From: Spirochaeta sp. UBA2779
GTDB taxonomy: Bacteria > Spirochaetota > Spirochaetia > DSM-2461
Length of the DNA: 9,020 nt
Direction: 5' to 3'
NCBI GenBank assembly: GCA_002352375.1
Contig: DEIH01000083.1
Coordinates: forward strand, 1-9,020
Below, one piece after another: positions 1 to 6,382 of this stretch (position 1 is its first letter; every line of letters begins with the position of its first letter). The notes below the pieces were generated by a model. That model was not told the DNA's origin. It did no database searches and saw only the letters and a program-made list of their open reading frames with translations. Both the position numbers and the translations under genes were made by a program.

Positions 1-1422
1 TACTTCGTCCAGCTCTTCTACTTCATCCAGGCTGATATTCAGTCTTTTTCCAGGTGTCGGTGGAACAGCAGAAACAGGGTCCTGAACTCTCAATCCTGCA
101 AGAGCCTCAGGTGACACAACAAACTTTGCCTCGGCTACAGCCCGAGTTATCATATCCTCAAGCTGTTTCATGTCTATAGGCGGTGAGGCAGTCAAATCTG
201 TTGCCGTATCCCCGGTACCTGAAGTTTTCTGCTCAGATTCATTCTCACCCAATATCTCAATAATCCTGGTCCAACCCTCATCAATCAGCTTGTCTGCATC
301 TTCAAGCTTCTTCCCACTTAATGTGCCAAGACCGGTTCTTAACTCCGTTTTAACTTCATTACGCTGTGATTCAAGGTCAATTAAACGAAGTTTCCTATCC
401 TCATGATGCTCCAGCCAATCTCTTAGCAAACTCACTTGGAGTTTTTTAATTCTACTGCGGAGAACTTCTGTTTTATCTGTGCGTATATTTTGAAGCAGAA
501 AAACCAGTAAGGCTGTTGAAATGAATACTGTTAACAGAATTAAAATCTGGATAGTAACTGTAAAGCTGAAAAGACGCCCTGGCACCAGTTTCCCGAGATA
601 TGTACTATCTGGTGCAAGTCTGCTTACAAGCCAGTATTTTTCACCACGATCTTCAGAAATAACGGCAAACTCAGCCGGAGTACTCTCATCAGGCCACAGT
701 AATTCAATGCTATCAATAACAGAGATTACCTGCTCCGGCCTGATGTCAACAATCAAACCTCTGCTTCCAACGATATAAACCTTACCACCACCGGAAGAAA
801 GTCCTTCACTTGTAAGAAGTTCAGAGAGCTCTTCTGTTCCTGTATAAACAAGCATCCAGCCTCTTGTAACAAAGCCTGAATCTTGAACCGGCAGCTTGTA
901 TATCAGGCGCTGACTTTCACCATCGAATATTATTAATCTATTAGAATCAGACTGAGCAGGGTTTAACTCAAAACTGTCTGAGACCTGTTCCCAATTTCTA
1001 TAAAGTCTTCTCCCATCCACACCTGTCTGCTCGTTCCCGATATCACCTGCAAAAGTGGAATATTGTATCCTTCCATCATTATCAACAATCCGTATACCTT
1101 GATACCCCATTAAGCGGTCTTCCAGAGAAATAGTTACATCTGAACGGTATTTAATTTCACTTTCACGTTGAACAAGAGAAAAAACTGATTGATAGTTCCG
1201 ATCCCTGGCTAATGCATCAAAACGGGAATAATAGCTATCAGACCAGGAAGTATAAACATCTGATATTTCATCTAACCTGGAAATCTGGTCTGTCTTTACT
1301 CTTGCACTGAAAAAATCGGTTTCCAATACATTGAACAAACCGGTATAGGCAATTGCGGTAAATCCACCTGTAACAAGAAGAGCTATGAGAATATTGAGTG
1401 CAACTTTTTGTGATGTTCTCAT
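1..1422 (-). CDS. Membrane-anchored protein with extracytoplasmic Cache/PAS-like region, unknown function (C-terminus cut by window edge)
   Basis: An open frame of 474 codons runs to the left edge without a stop. Translation starts at ATG 1422; an in-frame TAA lies two codons upstream, so no earlier start is possible. Residues about 8-28 form a hydrophobic segment after a short basic N-terminus (MRTSQK), and residues about 286-311 form a second one, leaving roughly 255 residues outside the cytoplasm. In that region, GIRIVDNDGRIQYST (109-123) and KVYIVGSRGLIVDI (214-227) resemble the strand-turn-strand pattern of Cache/PAS sensor folds; this is inference from pattern only. After the second segment come charged helices with coiled-coil character (about 315-395), then a Ser/Thr/Pro-rich stretch and an acidic run (LDEVEELDEV) at the edge. 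No HAMP, kinase, methyl-accepting, GGDEF or phosphatase motif is visible in the part present. It lies beyond the rplQ terminator, so it is probably not part of the ribosomal operon. The family is not recognised. Confidence 0.88.
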   Translation of the reverse strand, partial: MRTSQKVALNILIALLVTGGFTAIAYTGLFNVLETDFFSARVKTDQISRLDEISDVYTSWSDSYYSRFDALARDRNYQSVFSLVQRESEIKYRSDVTISLEDRLMGYQGIRIVDNDGRIQYSTFAGDIGNEQTGVDGRRLYRNWEQVSDSFELNPAQSDSNRLIIFDGESQRLIYKLPVQDSGFVTRGWMLVYTGTEELSELLTSEGLSSGGGKVYIVGSRGLIVDIRPEQVISVIDSIELLWPDESTPAEFAVISEDRGEKYWLVSRLAPDSTYLGKLVPGRLFSFTVTIQILILLTVFISTALLVFLLQNIRTDKTEVLRSRIKKLQVSLLRDWLEHHEDRKLRLIDLESQRNEVKTELRTGLGTLSGKKLEDADKLIDEGWTRIIEILGENESEQKTSGTGDTATDLTASPPIDMKQLEDMITRAVAEAKFVVSPEALAGLRVQDPVSAVPPTPGKRLNISLDEVEELDEV

Positions 1423-1460
1423 TTGTTACAGGGGATCCCCTTCATGACTCCATTTATAAG

Positions 1461-1490
1461 CTTTTTCCTTTATACATAATAAAGAAAAAG
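1461..1490. repeat. AT-rich perfect hairpin overlapping the terminator T-tract
   Basis: The arms 1461-1467 and 1484-1490 (CTTTTTC/GAAAAAG) and 1469-1473 and 1479-1483 (TTTAT/ATAAA) pair fully, giving 12 base pairs with one bulged base at 1468 and a five-base loop. On the minus strand the first arm consists of the T-tract of the rplQ terminator, so the two structures share bases. It may protect a 3' end, help to release the transcript, or be the start of the downstream leader; the sequence does not decide between these. Confidence 0.5.
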
Positions 1491-1523
1491 GGAGCAGCAG
1501 AGGCATTCACTCTACTTACTCCC
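1481..1523 (-). terminator. Intrinsic terminator after rplQ
   Basis: Read on the minus strand, GGGAG..AGTAGAG (1523-1510) pairs with CTCTGCTGCTCCC (1502-1490). This gives about 13 base pairs including two G-U pairs, with one bulged A and a seven-base loop, and is followed directly by TTTTTCTTT (1489-1481). This is the classical shape of a Rho-independent terminator. It lies about 180 nt after the rplQ stop codon and is the first strong one in the direction of transcription, so it probably ends the whole spc-alpha transcript. Confidence 0.85.
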
Positions 1524-1703
1524 TTCTATAATCGGTAGTTATGAACCTTAACCTGAATAATGAATGTAATCATAAAACAGGCTTATTACGATCAACTGTA
1601 GCCATGCTTTCCCTGCGCTCATTTAGATCCCGCGACTTACCAAAAGCCTTAGCGAAGAACAATTACGGCATTCGCTTGGGAATCAGTAAAGCAATTCCTG
1701 AAC
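1524..1703. other. Non-coding spacer after rplQ (probable 3' untranslated region)
   Basis: About 180 nt separate the rplQ stop from the terminator stem. Read on the minus strand I find no tRNA cloverleaf or known RNA. The only candidate open frames are very short: an 11-codon one beginning MATVDRN and an overlapping one of 24 codons beginning MSAGKAW, neither with homology I know. A weak 6-bp inverted repeat (1651-1656 with 1671-1676, AGCGAA/TTCGCT) is present without a good T-tract. The between-terminator-and-gene part (1423-1480) has AT-rich hexamers such as TATAAA but no convincing -35 partner for the downstream gene. Confidence 0.6.
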
Positions 1704-2261
1704 TTAATCGGAGACTTTCTCTGCATCCTGTTTATCATCGACCGGTTTATCAACTTTCACTTCTTTTACCGAAGAATCTTCAGAGGGTGAAGTTTCAATC
1801 GCTGGTTTTTCTGTTGCTGGTTTCTCATCAACAGGTTTTTTTGCTGCTGGTTTTTTAGCTGTTTTCTTTTTAGCTGCAGGTTTCTTTTTCTCAGCGGTTT
1901 TATCTTCATCCGAAAGAAATTCAAGAATAACCATATCAGCCGCATCTCCGGATCTTTTTCCAAGTTTAAGAATACGGGTATATCCTCCGGGTCTCTCGGT
2001 AAACCGGGGTCCAACCTCTGTAAAAAGTTTATTGATTATATCCTTCTCATAAACTATTTTGGCAACAATTCTACGATTATGAACTGAATCAATTTTTGCA
2101 CGAGTAACCAATTTCTCAGCTGTTCTACGGATCTCTTTGGCTTTTGCCTGAGTTGTCTCTATTCTCTCATACTTGATGAGAGAAGTTACCATATTACGGT
2201 GAAGAGCCTTACGATGGCTGGCTTTACGTCCCAGCCGATTGAATCCTTTTCTGTTATGCAT
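1704..2261 (-). CDS. rplQ: Large-subunit ribosomal protein bL17 with long charged C-terminal tail
   Basis: bL17 is a component of the 50S subunit near the exit-tunnel side. Residues 1-116 match the family throughout: MHNRKGFNRLGR at the start, HRNMVTSLIKYERIETT (21-37), RRTAEKLVTRAK (45-56), GGYTRILKLGKRSGDAADM (92-110) and VILEF at the end of the core. Bacterial L17 is usually about 115-130 residues, so the 185 here include a tail of about 69 residues. The tail is first basic (KKKPAAKKKTAKKPAAKKP, 125-143, with KKPAAKK twice) and then mixed with many acidic residues (144-185), and looks disordered. ATG 2261 is preceded by an AGGAT-type ribosome binding site that overlaps the end of rpoA (6 nt gap). 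It is the last gene of the alpha operon and is followed by a terminator. From memory, tailed L17 proteins also occur in treponemes. Confidence 0.97.
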   Translation of the reverse strand: MHNRKGFNRLGRKASHRKALHRNMVTSLIKYERIETTQAKAKEIRRTAEKLVTRAKIDSVHNRRIVAKIVYEKDIINKLFTEVGPRFTERPGGYTRILKLGKRSGDAADMVILEFLSDEDKTAEKKKPAAKKKTAKKPAAKKPVDEKPATEKPAIETSPSEDSSVKEVKVDKPVDDKQDAEKVSD

Positions 2262-2267
2262 CTTATC

Positions 2268-3374
2268 CTAATCCTCATCTACGGAAACAGACTCTTCAGC
2301 AACTGTAAAATCACCGGTTTCTTCTGCACCGTCGGTACTCTGACTCGGCTTCCCGAGCTTGATGGAATTTTTGAGTACACTATAATCAGTCATTCCCAGG
2401 CTGAGGTTCCACTCTTTAAGCTTTTCCTTGATTTCCTGGAGAGACTTTTTCCCGAAATTTCGAGTTTTTGCAATATCATCTTCTGTACGCCTGGTAAGAT
2501 CGCCTATTGTCTTGATATTGGCATTCTTAAGACAGTTACTGGAACGGACCGAAAGTTCAAGCTCTTCCACCGGTGTTTCCAACAGAGCACGGATTCTTTC
2601 TTCTTCCTCATCAACGTCGTCATCACCGACTACATCATCTTCGTCAAAGTTGATAAAGATAGTAAAATGATCCTTGGCTACCTTTGCAGCTTCAGCCAAA
2701 GCATTTTCAGGAGCTATAGTACCATCTGTCCAGATTTCAAGGTTAAGTTTGTCATAATCTGATCTCTGACCAACCCTGGTATCCTCAACTGAGTACTTCA
2801 CTTTAATGATCGGGCTGAAAATGGAATCAACTGGTATAGTGCCGATATGCTCTATATACTTTTCATTCATTTCAGCAGGCACATAACCACGGCCGAGATT
2901 AACCTGAATCTCAAAATCCAGATTACCCTCTTCCATGACAGTACAGATTAACTGATCTTTATTTGCAACTTCAATTCCGCCTTTCTCTAGATCGGCTCCT
3001 GTAATTGCTCCCTGCCCTTTCCATTCAACATGAATGGTTTGTTCATCAACGTCATCAGGTAAGTGAAGACGTAGAGATTTCATGTTACTTATAATTACAG
3101 GTGTATCCTCTACAACATGAGGTATTGCCTCGAATTCGCTGGTTACAACATGAGAATTACCTTCTTCATTAAACGTGGTAATTCTAACTGCAGAAACAGC
3201 GTATCCCTGAATTGAGGAGAGAAGAATGCGTCTAAGGGTATTGCCGATAGTTGTGCCATACCCCCGCTCAAAGGGATAAGCAATAAATTTGCCATAATCC
3301 CGGGTCTCCTCACTATGTTCGAAGGTGATTCCCTTCGGTCTTTTGAAACCCTTCAGGAGGTTTTTTCTAGCCAT
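2268..3374 (-). CDS. rpoA: DNA-directed RNA polymerase subunit alpha
   Basis: Alpha forms the dimer that nucleates assembly of core RNA polymerase and contacts promoter UP elements and activators. The N-terminal domain (about 1-242) carries the dimerisation and assembly signature ERGYGTTIGNTLRRILLSS (36-54). The C-terminal domain (about 261-328) holds the helix-hairpin-helix fold and keeps the residues known from E. coli to bind UP-element DNA: the R..NCL block (R277, N280, C281, L282) and G308, K310 and S311 in NFGKKSL. The domains are joined by a strikingly acidic linker (DEDDVVGDDDVDEEEE, 244-259), and a roughly 40-residue acidic tail follows the C-terminal domain, so the protein has 368 residues against about 330 in E. 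coli. ATG 3374 has TAAGGAG five bases upstream. It sits between rpsK and rplQ, as in the standard alpha operon, but without rpsD. Confidence 0.98.
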   Translation of the reverse strand: MARKNLLKGFKRPKGITFEHSEETRDYGKFIAYPFERGYGTTIGNTLRRILLSSIQGYAVSAVRITTFNEEGNSHVVTSEFEAIPHVVEDTPVIISNMKSLRLHLPDDVDEQTIHVEWKGQGAITGADLEKGGIEVANKDQLICTVMEEGNLDFEIQVNLGRGYVPAEMNEKYIEHIGTIPVDSIFSPIIKVKYSVEDTRVGQRSDYDKLNLEIWTDGTIAPENALAEAAKVAKDHFTIFINFDEDDVVGDDDVDEEEERIRALLETPVEELELSVRSSNCLKNANIKTIGDLTRRTEDDIAKTRNFGKKSLQEIKEKLKEWNLSLGMTDYSVLKNSIKLGKPSQSTDGAEETGDFTVAEESVSVDED

Positions 3375-3470
3375 ATATGCTCCTTACGCGGCCTTGAAAC
3401 CTGAGAGAGAATGAAAATAAATAGAAGAATTCTTCTTAGCAACTCCATCCTGCATCTGGTTTCCTGATAA
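3375..3470. other. 96-nt rpsK-rpoA intergenic gap, at the place where rpsD often lies
   Basis: This is by far the widest gap inside the cluster, since the others are about 2-23 nt. It contains no open frame resembling S4. It holds a perfect 14-base palindrome (3423-3436, AGAAGAATTCTTCT), a possible weak promoter around it, and the rpoA ribosome binding site at its downstream end. Confidence 0.75.
3414..3442 (-). promoter_or_regulatory. Possible weak internal sigma-70-type promoter before rpoA
   Basis: On the minus strand TTGCTA (3442-3437) and TATTTT (3419-3414) each match four of six consensus bases and are spaced by 17 nt. The spacer is almost entirely the 14-base palindrome. Placement before rpoA would allow separate transcription of rpoA-rplQ. 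In an AT-rich gap such a match can arise by chance, so this is tentative. Confidence 0.22.
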
Positions 3471-3845
3471 TTAAACCCTTCGACTCTTCCGAGGCCGGCA
3501 GCCATTGTGTGGAATCGGTGTAATATCCTTGATAGTCTTAACTTTAAGTCCAAGGTTTCCAAGAGATCTTATTGCTGATTCTCTGCCTACACCAGGTCCT
3601 TTAACATAAACATTAACAATCTGTAAACCATAATCACGAGCGCGGGTTGTTGCTGTTTCAGCAGTAGTCTGCGCTGCATATGGTGTGGACTTTTTAGCTC
3701 CACGGAATCCGAGAGAACCTGCACTGCACCATGAGAGGGCATTCCCCTTCAGGTCTGTGATGGTAACAATCGTATTGTTGAAAGTAGCCTGTATATAAAC
3801 ATTTCCCTCAACAACTGTCTTTTTTTCTCTTTTCTTTTTTGCCAT
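3471..3845 (-). CDS. rpsK: Small-subunit ribosomal protein uS11
   Basis: uS11 lies on the 30S platform and contacts the mRNA exit region and S18/S21. The 124 residues match the family along their whole length. Clear blocks are YIQATFNNTIVTITDLKGN (17-35), WCSAGSLGFRGAKKSTPYAAQ (39-59), KGPGVGRESAIR (82-93) and the basic C-terminal end IPHNGCRPRKSRRV. The N-terminus is short and lysine-rich. ATG 3845 has GGAG nine bases upstream, within the 15 nt after the rpsM stop codon. The next gene, rpoA, follows only after a 96-nt gap. Confidence 0.98.
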   Translation of the reverse strand: MAKKKREKKTVVEGNVYIQATFNNTIVTITDLKGNALSWCSAGSLGFRGAKKSTPYAAQTTAETATTRARDYGLQIVNVYVKGPGVGRESAIRSLGNLGLKVKTIKDITPIPHNGCRPRKSRRV

Positions 3846-3860
3846 CTACTTACACTCCGC

Positions 3861-4226
3861 CTATTTCTTCTTCCTGGCAACGGTTTTCGCCCTGCCCTTT
3901 CGGGTTCTGGCGTTTGTTTTCGTCCGTTGACCACGCAAGGGAAGACCTTTCCTGTGGCGAAGTCCTCTGTAGCAACCTATATCCATCAATCTCTTAATGT
4001 TCAGGGCTGTCTCAGAACGGAGCCGTCCTTCAACTTTGAAGTCATTCTCAATAACTTTCCTGAGACTGTTCACCTCTTCAGCGGAAAGTTCATTAATCCG
4101 ATTCTCGGGATTTACACCAGTCTTCTCACAGATCTGCCGGGCCGAAGTCCGTCCTATACCGAAGATGTAAGTCAGTGCAATATCCGCATGTTTATTGGGC
4201 AGGTCGATACCCGCGATTCGCGCCAT
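3861..4226 (-). CDS. rpsM: Small-subunit ribosomal protein uS13
   Basis: uS13 sits in the head of the 30S subunit and makes bridges to the 50S subunit and the P-site tRNA. The sequence of 121 residues begins MARIAGIDLPNKHADIALTYIFGIG, the usual helix-two-turn-helix region follows (RLRSETALNIKRLMDIGCYRG, 68-88), and the conserved RHRKGLPLRGQRTKTNARTRKG (90-111) leads into a basic tail ending ARKKK, which reaches the tRNA in known structures. The ribosome binding site TAGGAGG overlaps the rpmJ stop codon, so the two genes are probably translationally coupled. Confidence 0.98.
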   Translation of the reverse strand: MARIAGIDLPNKHADIALTYIFGIGRTSARQICEKTGVNPENRINELSAEEVNSLRKVIENDFKVEGRLRSETALNIKRLMDIGCYRGLRHRKGLPLRGQRTKTNARTRKGRAKTVARKKK

Positions 4227-4231
4227 CGAGG

Positions 4232-4238
4232 CCTCCTA
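4232..4238 (-). promoter_or_regulatory. rpsM ribosome binding site overlapping the rpmJ stop
   Basis: TAGGAGG on the minus strand contains the TAG stop of rpmJ and a six-base match (AGGAGG) to the anti-Shine-Dalgarno sequence, five bases before ATG 4226. The overlap suggests that ribosomes finishing rpmJ reinitiate on rpsM. Confidence 0.85.
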
Positions 4239-4349
4239 TTTTTGCCGTTGCTTATGCTTGGGGTTATCGCAAATAATACGCACCACACCGCGGCGGCGAA
4301 TTACTTTGCACTTCTCGCAAATTGGTTTAACGCTCGCTCTCACTTTCAT
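4236..4349 (-). CDS. rpmJ: Large-subunit ribosomal protein bL36, zinc-binding form
   Basis: A complete 37-codon gene between secY and rpsM encodes MKVRASVKPICEKCKVIRRR followed by GVVRIICDNPKHKQRQK. bL36 is the smallest 50S protein and stabilises 23S rRNA in the late steps of assembly. The zinc ribbon is intact, with C11, C14, C27 and H32, making this the zinc-dependent (C+) type rather than the zinc-free paralogue. ATG 4349 is preceded by AGAGGT with eight bases of spacing. Its position between secY and rpsM is the standard one, and adk, map and infA, which often lie between secY and rpmJ, are absent. Confidence 0.97.
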   Translation of the reverse strand: MKVRASVKPICEKCKVIRRRGVVRIICDNPKHKQRQK

Positions 4350-4372
4350 CGCGTGCTACCTCTTGTATTTTT

Positions 4373-5701
4373 TTACAAATTCCGAGAGCGTAATTTACCG
4401 CTCTTGGTTAATCCTTCGTGATGATGCATCTTCAGATGCCCCTCTATCTGACTCATGGTATCCAAGTCTACACCAACCATAATCAACAATGATGTACCTC
4501 CCATGATATACGCCATTTGCCGGGGGAAACCGGGTATAACGATAATCAACAGGGAAGGGATCAATGCGATCATAGCGAGGAACATGGAACCTGGCAACAC
4601 AATTCGGTTCAGGATACGAGTGAGATATGCTTCCATATTCTCGCTGCGTATTCCCGGAATTGAACCGCCATTCTCTCTTATCTGTTTAGAAATCTCAACA
4701 GGATTAAGAGATACCTGCGTATAAAAATATGCGAAAAAGATAATCAGCAGCGTGTAGAGAGTAAGGTACAAAGGCCCCCTTGTTCCAAACGCAGTTGCTA
4801 CTTTGCCCCAGAACTCACTATTCCCCGAAGCCAGACTGCTTGACAGCTGAACAGGTATAGTGAGTATTGAGGAGGCAAAAATTACGGGAATAACACCCGA
4901 TGGATTAATCTTAAACGGTATGTATGAGCTCTGACCTCTGTATTGTTTTCTTCCGACAATCCGGCTTGCATAGTTAACGGGTATCTTTCGAAGACCCTGC
5001 TGCTCATATATTACGAGGATAACCACACCGACAAACATGACAAAAGTTAGTATTACAAAAACTTCATTCAGATTCTGAGCCCTTATTTCCCGGAACATAA
5101 CTATGAAAGCATTGGGCATCCTTGCAACGATTCCAGTAAAGATTAACAGTGAGATACCATTACCTACACCCTTCACATTAATCTGCTCACCAAGCCACAT
5201 CAGTAATATTGTTCCGGCAGTTGTTGTCAGCATACCAAGCATCAGGAATTGCCATTTTGCGATTCCGGAAATTACAACACCATAGTTCAAAGGCATCTGA
5301 AGCAGTGCGGCTCCCTGCAGTAGACACACTAACACAGTGGCGTAACGGGTAAAACGCTGGATTTTCTTCCTTCCACCGTCTTCCTCACTGATTTTTTTCA
5401 GAGCCGGAAAAACCAGCATAAGAACCTGCATTATAATACTGGTTGTAATGTAAGGCATCACTCCCAGCATAAAAATGGAAAAGTTCTTGAAAGCACCTCC
5501 GGAAAAGAAATCCAGGTAGTCGACGATACCCTGACCGTCTCCACCACTTCCAGAAAAAAACCGACTGAGTGCTCCCATATCAATACCCGGAACCGGTATG
5601 ATAGAACCAATTCTATGAACTACAAGAACACTCAATGTGAAAAAAATACGGTTCCGGAGATCTCGTATTCTGAAGATGTCGACTAACGGGTTATTTGCCA
5701 T
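4373..5701 (-). CDS. secY: Protein translocase channel subunit SecY
   Basis: SecY forms the polypeptide-conducting channel of the SecYEG translocon in the cytoplasmic membrane, driven by SecA or by the ribosome. The 442 residues have the usual ten hydrophobic segments and family length. Recognisable parts are the plug and second segment (FFSGGAFKNFSIFMLGVMPY, 65-84), GISLLIFTGIV in the fifth (182-192), the C4 cytoplasmic loop NYASRIVGRKQYRGQSS (243-259), IPFKINPSGVIPVIFASS in the seventh (261-278), the C5 loop with the conserved PGIR arginine (349-352) and GGTSLLIMVGVDLDT (401-415) in the tenth. ATG 5701 starts nine bases after the rplO stop, with only a weak ribosome binding site (GCGGAA), so translation may depend on coupling to rplO. 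Its place after rplO is the standard one in the spc operon. Confidence 0.98.
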   Translation of the reverse strand: MANNPLVDIFRIRDLRNRIFFTLSVLVVHRIGSIIPVPGIDMGALSRFFSGSGGDGQGIVDYLDFFSGGAFKNFSIFMLGVMPYITTSIIMQVLMLVFPALKKISEEDGGRKKIQRFTRYATVLVCLLQGAALLQMPLNYGVVISGIAKWQFLMLGMLTTTAGTILLMWLGEQINVKGVGNGISLLIFTGIVARMPNAFIVMFREIRAQNLNEVFVILTFVMFVGVVILVIYEQQGLRKIPVNYASRIVGRKQYRGQSSYIPFKINPSGVIPVIFASSILTIPVQLSSSLASGNSEFWGKVATAFGTRGPLYLTLYTLLIIFFAYFYTQVSLNPVEISKQIRENGGSIPGIRSENMEAYLTRILNRIVLPGSMFLAMIALIPSLLIIVIPGFPRQMAYIMGGTSLLIMVGVDLDTMSQIEGHLKMHHHEGLTKSGKLRSRNL

Positions 5702-5710
5702 GTTTTTCCG

Positions 5711-6181
5711 CTATTCCTTTGCTTCTGAACCAGCTGCATTGTCAACAACACTGCCGCCAGCTTTTTCTATTTTTTCTTTAGCAGACGCAGATACGGCTGG
5801 AACACTTACTTCAAGCTTCTTTTTAAGATCGCCGACACCGAGAATCTTCACAAGTTTTTCGCTCTTTTTTACAAGGCCTTTCTGTACCAGTGTTTCCAGA
5901 TTAACCTTTTCTCCATCAGCATACAGCTTCTCGAGAGAAGAGACATTAACAACAATATATTCTTTTTTAAAAGGGTAATTTGAAAACCCTCGAGCAGCAA
6001 CACGGCGGTACAAAGGCATCTGGCCACCCTCAAAACCGGTTCGCACACCACCACCGGACCGAGCTTTCTGACCCTTATGTCCCTTTCCTGAAGTCTTTCC
6101 GGATCCTGAGGATCTACCCCGACCGACAATACTTTTCTTTTTACTGGCACCCTTTGGCGCTCTAAGTTGATTTACACTCAT
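5711..6181 (-). CDS. rplO: Large-subunit ribosomal protein uL15
   Basis: uL15 is a 50S protein that threads a long glycine- and arginine-rich N-terminal arm into 23S rRNA. The arm is obvious here: GRGRSSGSGKTSGKGHKGQK (20-39) and RSGGGVRTGFEGGQMPLYRR (41-60), the second being the family signature. The globular C-terminal part contains VVNVSSLEKL and the usual hydrophobic core up to about residue 145. The end (VVDNAAGSEAKE) is a short polar tail. With 156 residues it is slightly longer than the typical 144-150. It starts just four nt after the rpmD stop codon and precedes secY. Confidence 0.97.
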   Translation of the reverse strand: MSVNQLRAPKGASKKKSIVGRGRSSGSGKTSGKGHKGQKARSGGGVRTGFEGGQMPLYRRVAARGFSNYPFKKEYIVVNVSSLEKLYADGEKVNLETLVQKGLVKKSEKLVKILGVGDLKKKLEVSVPAVSASAKEKIEKAGGSVVDNAAGSEAKE

Positions 6182-6185
6182 AAGC

Positions 6186-6380
6186 TTACAGCTCCTCCAC
6201 CTCTACAAGGTGTGAAACGGATCTTACCATTCCCAGGATAGCATCATTGGCTTCTCTCTCAACTGTAGAATTCAATTTCCTGAGTCCAAGAGCTTTTACA
6301 GTTTTGCGCTGCTCCGGCTTTCGTCCGATCGTACTTCTAACCAGCTTTACCCTGATTTTAGGATATTTTTTCTTTGCCAT
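6186..6380 (-). CDS. rpmD: Large-subunit ribosomal protein uL30
   Basis: uL30 is a small 50S protein present in many but not all bacteria. The 64-residue product has the family pattern IRVKLVRSTIGRKPEQRKTVKALGLRKLNSTV (9-40), with the typical I.R....RKTV.ALGL..L block, and then an additional acidic end (VEVEEL). I chose ATG 6380 because it gives the standard N-terminus MAKKKYPKIRVKLV, lies two bases after the rpsE stop (TGATAATG) and has GGGG six bases upstream. An in-frame GTG at 6392 inside rpsE would add only four residues and overlap the ribosome binding site. Confidence 0.95.
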   Translation of the reverse strand: MAKKKYPKIRVKLVRSTIGRKPEQRKTVKALGLRKLNSTVEREANDAILGMVRSVSHLVEVEEL

Positions 6381-6382
6381 TA

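Noticed and set aside
1524..1703. Possible tRNA or known small RNA after rplQ
   Set aside because: No acceptor stem, anticodon arm or GGTTC-type T-loop in proper arrangement could be found.
1541..1858. Plus-strand open frame of 105 codons overlapping the rplQ end
   Set aside because: Its second half is the antisense of the low-complexity L17 tail, giving Leu/Val/Phe-rich sequence; it lacks a recognisable domain and crosses a certain gene.
1800..1900. Repeated short units in the rplQ tail region, looked at as a tandem repeat or CRISPR-like array
   Set aside because: The repetition comes from Lys/Ala/Pro codons of the L17 tail; there are no regular spacers.
2199..2762. Plus-strand open frame of 187 codons opposite rpoA
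   Set aside because: It is antisense to a conserved part of rpoA with no domain of its own, and no convincing promoter or binding site was seen.
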